From positions 53,610,765 through 53,674,764 of the forward strand of contig NW_020312848.1 in assembly GCF_003265705.1 (NCBI RefSeq): DNA of 64,000 nucleotides. Reading direction: 5' to 3'. The notes under the pieces are model-generated. The model was not told where the DNA came from and did not search any database. It saw only the letters and a list, made by a program, of their open reading frames with translations. Source of the DNA: Callorhinus ursinus. Lineage: Eukaryota > Chordata > Mammalia > Carnivora > Otariidae. The stretch's first letter is position 1; each line of letters opens with the position of its first letter. This document shows positions 56,690 through 64,000 of the stretch, piece after piece. Made by a program: the position numbers and the translations under genes.

Positions 56690-56845
56690 GAGAAGCTTGG
56701 GTTGCAGTGTTGAGAGACTGGAGGTCTTTGTCTCTGCTACTATCTGTGAAGTTAGACAAGTCTGTTTATCTGTCTGAAGTTCAGATCCATGATTTATTGG
56801 TGAAAAATGATTTTTAAAATGGCATTTTGCACTAGACTTGTATGA
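56690..56845 (+). mobile_element. MIR fragment, sense
   Basis: 'tttgtctctgctactatctg', 'gaagttagacaagtctgttt', then a short 3' part. Diverged. Frames on both strands at 56514-56851 are not genes. Confidence 0.5.
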
Positions 56846-56869
56846 TCTCATTTAAGTATCATATTTTGT

Positions 56870-57112
56870 TTTTTTGTGGGTTTTTTTGTTTTTTTTAAAG
56901 ATTTTATTTATTCATTTGAGACACAGAGATAGAGAGAGAGAGCATGAGCAGGGAGAGGGGCAGAGGGAGAGGGAGAAGCAGACTCCCTGCTGAGCCAGGA
57001 GCCCGATGTGGGGCTCGATGTAGGGCTCGATATCGGGCTCGATCCCAAGACCCTGGGATCATGACCTGAGCCTAAGGCAGATGCTTAACCATCTGAGCCA
57101 CCCAGGTGCCCC
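56870..57112 (-). mobile_element. CAN SINE, antisense, with internal 12-bp triplication
   Basis: Reversed tail, GA-rich middle and reversed head 'gagccacccaggtgcccc'. Perfect 17-bp target duplication 'taagtatcatattttgt' (56853-56869, 57113-57129). Within it the unit 'gatgtggggctc' is repeated as 'gatgtagggctc' and 'gatatcgggctc' (57005-57040), where other copies have one. Confidence 0.96.
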
Positions 57113-57129
57113 TAAGTATCATATTTTGT

Positions 57130-57790
57130 AAATATGTAAAATAAAGTCTCTTACTCTTGTCAGCATGAGTTGGCAAAGTCCTTGAAGAATGTTTGTTCAG
57201 ACTTACCTTCTTAGATGATTCCATTGTGTCTCAAGGTCTGGTCAACATCCCGAGGAATAGGTATTTCCTCCAATCTCCAGTACTTGGCATTTGTATAAAT
57301 TCTCTGTGGTTTGCCACCCAATTTTTGAGTCAGCTCATTGAATGTAATTAAAAGGGTGGAGGTATCACTCATCACTAAATAATAATATTTGAGAAATTGA
57401 GCATTTGTAATTGGTATAGTAGAAAGCAGAAGTAAGTCCCCGAGGCTGGTGATTAGCAGAAGTCAACTCATAACTTACTTTTATTGAGTTTTAACTGTAG
57501 ATTTCAATTACCATCATGATTACTTAGCAATATTTATTGACTGCTCTCTTGCATATAATTCCATATTTTGATCTTTGTTAACTAATTGAATGCTCTTTAG
57601 GAATTCCCATGTTCTTATGTTGGTTGGCAGAGCACACATTTGCACATATGCAAATATGAATCATCCAGAGGAATGACAGTATATATCTTTACAGTCACAA
57701 TGTATGGAATTTTGATGGTAAAATATATTGGGTTATTAGAAATGTATATAGATGTTCAAATATTAATTTAGTTAATGCAAAATTCTGTGA
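57130..57790. other. Single-copy stretch, no gene seen
   Basis: No gene or repeat recognised. Confidence 0.45.
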
Positions 57791-57792
57791 AA

Positions 57793-57965
57793 CTTCCTAC
57801 TTGCCAGATACTTCTCTAAGCAGTTTTAGAAATTAACTTAGTCCTCACAGCTACTTTAAGAGGTGGTAGTATCATCCCATTTTAAGTTGGAGAAACAGAC
57901 ATAATTGTAATTTGGAAGGGTGGAGCCAGAATTTAAACCAAGGCAGTCTGATTCCAGAGTTTATA
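57793..57965 (-). mobile_element. MIR SINE, antisense
   Basis: 'ttgccagatacttctctaag', 'tagtcctcacagctacttta', 'tatcatcccattttaagttg' and 'tggagccagaatttaaacca' are reversed MIR blocks in order. Confidence 0.85.
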
Positions 57966-58019
57966 ACTTTAACTAGGAATGATTTAATCTAAGAATTATT
58001 GCGATAAGACATAACCAAA

Positions 58020-58565
58020 GGTGACTCCATAATGAGTCATACCTTTGTATAATCCACTCTCTTTGAGAGAGGGCACTACCTATGTCTTGTTTCTACTCAG
58101 CTGAATACTGCAAAGGTGGTAGGATGGTCATTCCTGTGAATAAGTTATGTTATATAAAACTCCATTTTAACAAACTGGAGTCAGAGATTATCCTACTATG
58201 TGTGGAGAAGTAAGATAATGCATTTTGAGAGTACCTGAGAAATTGCTGTCTTTCACAAGCAGTCTCTTGGGAGCTAGGACAACCCCCAGCCTATAGCCAG
58301 CAAGAAAATGGAGCCCTCAGTTTTACAATTAAAAGGAACTGAACTCTGCCTCCAATCATGTGAGCTTGAAACAGAATCTAGAGCTCCAGGGAGAACACAG
58401 CCCAGCCAACCCCTTGATTGCAGCTTTGTGGGAGCCTGGGCAGGTGACCCAGCTCAGTTATGTCCAGACACTTGACTCATAGAGATTCTAGAATAATAAA
58501 TACATGTTGGATTAAGTTGCTAGGTTTGTGGCAATTTGTTACACAGCAATAGATAACTAATATAA
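58020..58565 (+). mobile_element. MaLR (MLT1-type) LTR, sense
   Basis: Ends 'tttgttacacagcaataga' plus 'taactaata', the typical MLT1 3' terminus. 'agaataataaatacatgttg' before it supplies an AATAAA signal. Inside, 'cttgattgcagctttgtggg' and 'cagctcagttatgtccagac' fit the MLT1 3' half. Solo LTR; no internal sequence attached. Confidence 0.78.
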
Positions 58566-58569
58566 TTAT

Positions 58570-58940
58570 GAATAGTTGAAGTAAAATCCATATCACTTAC
58601 TGTTAAACAAGTAATTTTCATAGATAATATGAAACTTGATTTTTAAAGGATAAAAGTTGAGCTGTTTGGAATTTTAGCTGCACATGATTGTGAAGAATCT
58701 TATACACACATAAGAAAATATGATTGAAGATAACAATATCTACATTTGGGAAGATTTGAAGATATGTTTGGAAAATAGGTATTTATTAAAGAGTTTTCTG
58801 GTATTTTAAAGGAAATCTCAAATATCACAAAGTGAATCTAAAAAGTCATTGAGGGATTTTAGTGGAGGGCGTGTTTGACCAAAGCACTGAAGTCAAGAAT
58901 ACCTTTCATGGAAGCATTCATCTTTCATGCCCTCTGATAA
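58570..58940. other. Single-copy stretch, no gene seen
   Basis: Nothing recognised. Confidence 0.45.
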
Positions 58941-58955
58941 CCAGTCCTTATCTCT

Positions 58956-59153
58956 CTCTTTTTTTTTTAAGATTTTATTTATTTATTTGACAGAGAGAGA
59001 GACAGGAGAGAGGGAACACAAGCAGGGGGAGTGGGAGAGGGAGAAGTAGGTTTCCCACGAGCAGGTAGCCCAACGCAGGGCTTGATCCCAGGACCCTGGG
59101 ATCATGACTTGAGCTGAAGGCAGAAGCTTAACTACTGAGCCACCCAGGCACCC
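58956..59153 (-). mobile_element. CAN SINE, antisense
   Basis: Reversed tail from about 58956, GA-rich middle, 'cttgatcccaggaccctggg', reversed head 'gccacccaggcacccc'. Perfect 14-base target duplication 'cagtccttatctct' (58942-58955 and 59154-59167). Confidence 0.95.
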
Positions 59154-59169
59154 CAGTCCTTATCTCTTT

Positions 59170-61025
59170 CTTTGTAGATCATTTTCTACCTTTGTTTTAT
59201 AGTTAATCTTTCTCAAAAATTGATTTTTACTCATGTTTCCTTAATATGGTCAACCTTTCCTATTTGTGGTATGCCTTAGAAATGTGAAACTAGTATATCT
59301 TTATCTTTTTGAAAATATGCTTTTAATCTCAAATTTTTGGATAGTTTATTGCTCATGTTGATCAGTTGGAAACTTTGTGAGCCATTATGATCAATAATTT
59401 ACAAAATAAGCTAAATTTAATTAAAGTATATAAAATTAGAACATTAACAGCATAAGTAAACTGATGCTTCTAGAATGAGGAAAACATAAGATATTTTTAT
59501 TCAGTTATTCATCATTTTACATTTTAAAGCTGTAGCCGTTATAGATGTATTAAATACCTTAATAAAACTCTTTAATAATTTTTTAAGAATAATGATTAAA
59601 GTAAATATGGTGCTAGATATTTAACAGAAGGACCTTAAGTGCAATTATAATTAGATAACTTAGATAATTAGATAATTGCGATTAGGTGCAACAAATAGCT
59701 ACATTTTAGTTTATATGATAACAAATAGGCATGGGGGTCTACTTAAAATTTTTAAATTTCTCACTAAAGGATTTTTTGTTCATGATGTAATCTAAGTGAT
59801 CTAGTATTTATGGCCAGAGAAAGTAGTAGCCTTTAAGAAACAAACATTTTAGCTTCTACAGTTCTTTAATTAATATGGGTTTCTAATTTTTACATTTTAA
59901 ATGGCTTAGTGATCAGCCACTTGGAGGATGGTAAGTGTATGTGTGGGGTGTGTGGGGGCGTGCTCTTACTGGACTAGAGAATAAATAAAATATGTAAAGT
60001 TTTAAATAAGTATCCTTCACTGTTAAATTGTTATAATAGAATTTACAAATTGAGATTAGATCTTTCTCTATAATCCATGTTCTCTTAGTTATACTTTATC
60101 TTTACTGATTGTAGTTAATATTTCCCACATCTCCTTTGCACATACAGAACAGTGGTTTGAAATATTTCTGTAACAACTTTAAAAGGAAAACACGTAAGAG
60201 TAGAAAATAATTCTGCATGCTGTAAAGAAGACACATTACACATACAGTTAATAGTAAGCTAGATGTCTCATACATATTTTATCTTTAAATATTTTTATTA
60301 TGCCTTCTTATTCTGGATATCTTTTAACATTATTGTTTATATTCATGAGAATGGAAAAATACAATATGTTTGACCTCGTTTGACTTTTATGACGTTCAGT
60401 CAGTTAAAAGGTTTGTAAGACGTTTAATTACCAAATGGTATGATCATTATTCATCTCATCATTTGATATGTAATGTCAACTGAATTGCCTCCCTGGAGTG
60501 CACTGTGTTTCACAGATCAATAGATTTACCAAGAGCTTGAAGGAGAGCTTTAAACATTCATTGAAAAGAAGGAAAAATATATCCCTCTTGTAAAATGGCT
60601 TGTGTAGTCATTTCATCCGCTTCATAATTATTTTATTTACTTCTGTGAATAAATCTCCTTATAACAACAGTTTTAGAGTATTACAGCTCCTTTAAGTAAA
60701 TTAAATTAGAGTGTTAATCAGATTTCGTTTACTCAAAGGCACTGAAGACTATATAACAGAAATAGAGGCAGATTTCTTGAATCAATTCTGCTCTTGAGAT
60801 CTATCTTGATCTACTTCTATTTAAAATATGGTTCTCAATATTCTCTACCCTCTTTAAATAATTTTTATAAAAACATTATTTTATATCCAGTCCTTATTTG
60901 TTAAGAAGAAATTGTCAAAATGAGAGCTTTGGAACTAGAAGGACAATTAATTGTTCCTTCTTTCCCACCCTTTGGATTCTCACCAGTCCTGACCAAATCT
61001 CACTAAAGGCCAGCTAGTAACAAAA
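59170..61025. other. Single-copy AT-rich stretch
   Basis: No gene. A cluster of 'agataa' and 'attagataatt' words lies at 59645-59685. Around 60380-60560 sequence is single-copy with mixed base composition. No repeats recognised. Confidence 0.4.
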
Positions 61026-61029
61026 ACAT

Positions 61030-61235
61030 TTAAAATTCATTGAGTGCTATTGTGTGCTGGCCTCTTCTAGTCACTTTACATACATTAACTTACTTAATGT
61101 CTCAACAACCTTGCAAGGTAGCTACTGCTCTTCCCATTTTAACAGATGAGTTACATAACTTGCCCAAGGTCACACAGCTAATAAATAGAAGAACCAGACT
61201 TAGGACCTTGAAATTGGCTCTCAAGCACTTAGCGT
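61030..61235 (-). mobile_element. MIR SINE, antisense, well preserved
   Basis: 'attcattgagtgctattgtg', 'ctagtcactttacatacatt', 'cttgcaaggtagctactgct', 'cttgcccaaggtcacacagc' and 'aagaaccagacttaggacct' cover nearly the whole of reversed MIR. A 74-codon frame at 61040-61264 is inside it and not a gene. Confidence 0.92.
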
Positions 61236-61239
61236 ACTG

Positions 61240-61830
61240 CTCTTTGGGCACAAGAGGAAAGTAGTAAGCAAACTATTGGCTTTTAAAATGCCCTATCACT
61301 TTTCGCTATGCCTGCAATCTGTGGTGATTTGGAGAAGGGAATTTACGTATTAAAGTATGGGATGCTCAAAGATCTGTTTGATTGTCCAGAGAGCATCAGG
61401 TCTGGTATTTGATTTTATCCTACTTACAATCTAGTAAGTCAGTCTATTACTGTTTCATGGATGCTGGCAGAAGACATGAAACTCCTAGATCAGAGACAAA
61501 AGGGACATATTAGTTATAGCGCCTTAAGCAGCCTGAGCATCAGCACATTTGCATCAGTTTTTCTTGCTCCCAAGTGCTGTGGACCCATATAGCCCGCATT
61601 GATGCTATGAACACATTGGGTATGTGTTGTAGCTGAAGAGCACTGAGCTATGGAAATTTGCTACTTTTATAGAAAGCAGTAAGCAGGCCTGTTCTTTGTC
61701 CCAGAGAGAGAATATCTCATCCTTCAAGGTTCCTCACTGCAAATACAAACTTGAGCAGTGGACCAGGTGAAGATAGGATAGGGTCTTGCTTTCTTGCTAC
61801 ATCTGTAAGGGCTGTAGGGGAGGAAACTTA
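61240..61830. other. Single-copy stretch, no gene seen
   Basis: No repeat recognised; base composition is more even than average here. No gene. Confidence 0.4.
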
Positions 61831-61833
61831 CAC

Positions 61834-62345
61834 TGTGTTAGTTTCTTATTGTTGCTTTAACAAATTAATACAAACTCTGACATAAGAAAACACACATTTA
61901 TTACCTTACAGTTCTGGAGGTCAGAAGTATGAAATGGATCTCACTGGGCTGAAATCAAGGTGTCAGCAAGGCTGTGTTCCTTTCTGGAGTCTCTAGGGAA
62001 GAATCTGTCTTCTAGCCTTTTTCAGCTTCTAGAAGCCATTGTATTCTTTGGCTCTTGGATTCCTTTCATCTTTGAAGCTGGGAATGGCCCACTGAGGCTC
62101 TCTCACAGCACATCATTCATACATTGCTTCATCTTCTTCCCTCTTCCATGTTTAGGGACCCTCTGATTACAGTTGGCCCACCAGATAGCTCAGGATAATC
62201 TTTCTATTTTAAGGTCAGCTAATTAGTAACTTTAATTTCATCTGCAGCCTTAATTCCCCTTTTTAATATAAGGTAGCATTTTCATAGGTTCTGGGGGTTA
62301 AGATGTGGACATCTCGGGAGGCCTTTATTTTGCTTTATCACATAT
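61834..62345 (-). mobile_element. MaLR (MLT1-type) LTR, antisense
   Basis: 'tgtgttagtttcttattgtt', 'ttaccttacagttctggagg', 'tcagaagtatgaaatgg', 'aaatcaaggtgtcagcaagg' and, at the far end, 'tctgggggttaagatgtgga' are the reverse of an MLT1 LTR from 3' to 5' end. It lies just outside an antisense ERV relic, but MaLRs lack env, so the two may be unrelated neighbours. Confidence 0.82.
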
Positions 62346-62401
62346 ACTATCTTAGCTTTTGGTGAGTTTTCATGAGTTGGCTAACTTGTTGGCCAGTCTG
62401 A

Positions 62402-64000
62402 TTAACTTGACTGATAGGGGTTGAGATCAAACTGTTCAATTTGTATTATAAAGCATTTAATTAAGCCTACTATTAATAGGATTCCAAACAACAGGATAAG
62501 AACCTGTTGTATTGATCTGTTATACCCACAGAATCCTCAACTCAGCCAATTTTGTGTAAACACCAAGAAAGACTGGTAGGTCTTGTTTTAGTCAGCCAAG
62601 ATAAGTGTAAGGCCAATTAATTATCTATTATGACCCACATAAGGAAGTTTAGACTAACAAGCTGATCTTTGGTGTCACTGCCAATAGTTAGAGGAGGAAA
62701 TAGATGGGCTAAAAAGCAACTCTCCAATGAGAGATTGTCTATGGCTCTGTCTCCATCTCATAAAAACATGTAACTGAAAGGGGCCCAGTACTCCTCTTTG
62801 AGATATGTTGTTGAGCTTTATTTGGAACATCAATTTACATTATTAGTTTGGTTAAGTCACATGGGCAAGATCACTGGATAGTTGCAGTTTTGGTTGCCAT
62901 ACACTCTGTTATAACTCAAGGCCAGTGGGCATCAGGAGAACCTATGAATTCATATCAGGAGTATTTAAACAACGTTTAAGGTTCAGGGAGCATTAATTGT
63001 TCCTCTCCTCTTCCATCTCTCAGAGTCTAAGGCCCTCCTTCCCCAGTACCAGGGTAGGAGCTGGGTAAATAGTATACTCAACCCAGTGGTCATTATACTT
63101 ATGACCTAGGATTTTGTTAATCCGAGTATCCTATACAGAAGCCTGAACTACAATTAAGTTTGAATTCTCTAGCTTCTCTCATAACTGGATTGCCACCTGA
63201 AAGGTGTACTAAGCAGGCTGGCTGGGAATTGCTGTTAGGGTAGAGAAAAATGCATCATATCCAGAAATGGTCAGAGTAGAATCCCAGATTTTCAAAACAG
63301 CTCTATATAACCCTCACCCCTTTCATCCTAGATCGTTATCCAGGAGTTGGTCAAAAAGAGATAAGCCCTTTTTGGAGACAGCTACATTCAGGGAAGCTGC
63401 CCAACAAAAAGGTATAGGGATCAAGAGGAGATGAGAGATATAGGTTCAGAAATCTTTCCGAATCACTTTCTTGAGGAAAGTCTTCCAGTCCTGGACAGTT
63501 CAGATACCTGCAGAAGTCAGGGAGCATGGACTGTTCTTCAAATAACTTGGCATTCAGTCTATTGTTGGGTTACCTTTGTGACAAAAGATGCACTATTGTC
63601 GGACTGTAGATAGTCCAGAAGCTGAAATATGACAGAGTTATGTTTCAAGGGCCACAATAGTGTGGCCAGAGTTGGCCAATTAGACTGGAACAGCACCACT
63701 GTAATCTGAAAAAGTGTCAACAGCTGTGAAGTACCAGCAGTAGCCCTGAGAGAGGGGCAGAGGTACAAGATAATCAATTTGCTAGGAGCGATGGAGTCAG
63801 TGCTATTGGAAGACAATCCCCCATGGTTCTTTCATGTTTATACACCCTGTGAGCAGAGGAACTACCTGGTTCTTTTCTTACAGAGTATCTCTTCAAAAGT
63901 GTCTGTATAGGGAACAGTGTTGTAAGATAGAGCTACAGCCTTCTTGTGGAGCCGAGAGCAGGTTTGTTCACTATACATTTTAATAAAGATAATGTATCCC
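62402..64000 (-). pseudogene. Endogenous retrovirus internal relic: env tail and pol integrase, antisense
   Basis: On the minus strand a frame from about 62539 down to a stop at 62402 encodes roughly 45 residues with a strongly hydrophobic segment of about 15 residues (about 62455-62500), then a short polar tail: the layout of a retroviral Env transmembrane C-terminus. Further up (63559-63816, 85 codons, minus) the end of the frame has a Ser-Asp-Asn followed by Phe and Val-Thr-Gln-Gln, resembling the integrase core around its second catalytic Asp; the Gly usual after Asn is replaced by Ser. Sequence on toward 63450 weakly resembles the following integrase block, in shifted frames. Only about 1 kb separates integrase from the env end, so most of env is deleted. 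Stops and shifts mean no functional product. Class I is suggested but unproven; it runs off the right edge. Confidence 0.6.

Noticed and set aside
1..64000. CRISPR arrays, operons, phage or plasmid features, rRNA
   Set aside because: The content is mammalian repeat and single-copy DNA; no regularly spaced repeats with unique spacers, no dense coding, no rRNA sequence.

Overview
The window is AT-rich mammalian chromosomal DNA with no host protein-coding exon I can recognise. Many tRNA-Lys-derived CAN SINEs (the 'cctgggtggctcag' head, a CT-rich middle, an 'aataaataaa' tail) place it in Carnivora. The young copies, with '...gggatcgagccc...' followed by '...gcttctccctctccc...', look more caniform (bear, seal or mustelid type) than cat-like; that finer placement is an inference. 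MIR, L2, hAT-type, Tigger and MaLR relics are the usual older mammalian background.

Layout. 1-2690: antisense L1 relic carrying two back-to-back SINEs. 2696-2836: MIR. 5600-6270: degraded hAT transposase. 6415-10765: sense L1 with an internal deletion and two SINE insertions. 13168-14560: antisense L2-type LINE, then a carnivore L1 3' end with a SINE in it. 15776-18960: short SINE, L2 and MIR fragments and a (TA)n(GA)n tract. 21766-23340: two solo LTRs, the second inserted in a small hAT element. 23560-26860: L2, SINE, non-autonomous hAT and L1 fragments. 27000-36060: mostly single-copy. 36060-37290: antisense L1. 38691-38781: weak exon-like candidate. 39985-42465: MIR fragments and an MLT1-type LTR. 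44080-44560: single-copy block that may be conserved non-coding DNA. 45729-47030: SINE, microsatellite, MIR. 48618-55385: mosaic L1 with nested SINEs, a Tigger1-like insertion, an internal 148-bp perfect duplication and an assembly gap. 56565-59153: MER5A-like, MIR, SINE and MLT1-type pieces. 61030-64000: MIR, MLT1-type LTR and an antisense endogenous retrovirus relic with integrase-like and envelope-tail-like reading.

Nothing forms an operon or gene cluster. The open reading frames are short and mostly lie inside repeats, low-complexity DNA or single-copy DNA where chance explains them. The content is a record of transposon insertion, nesting and decay, probably intergenic or intronic. I found no evidence of a new biological system. 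The best leads are the 148-bp duplication beside the assembly gap, the hAT transposase relic, the retroviral relic at the right edge and two possible conserved non-coding blocks.
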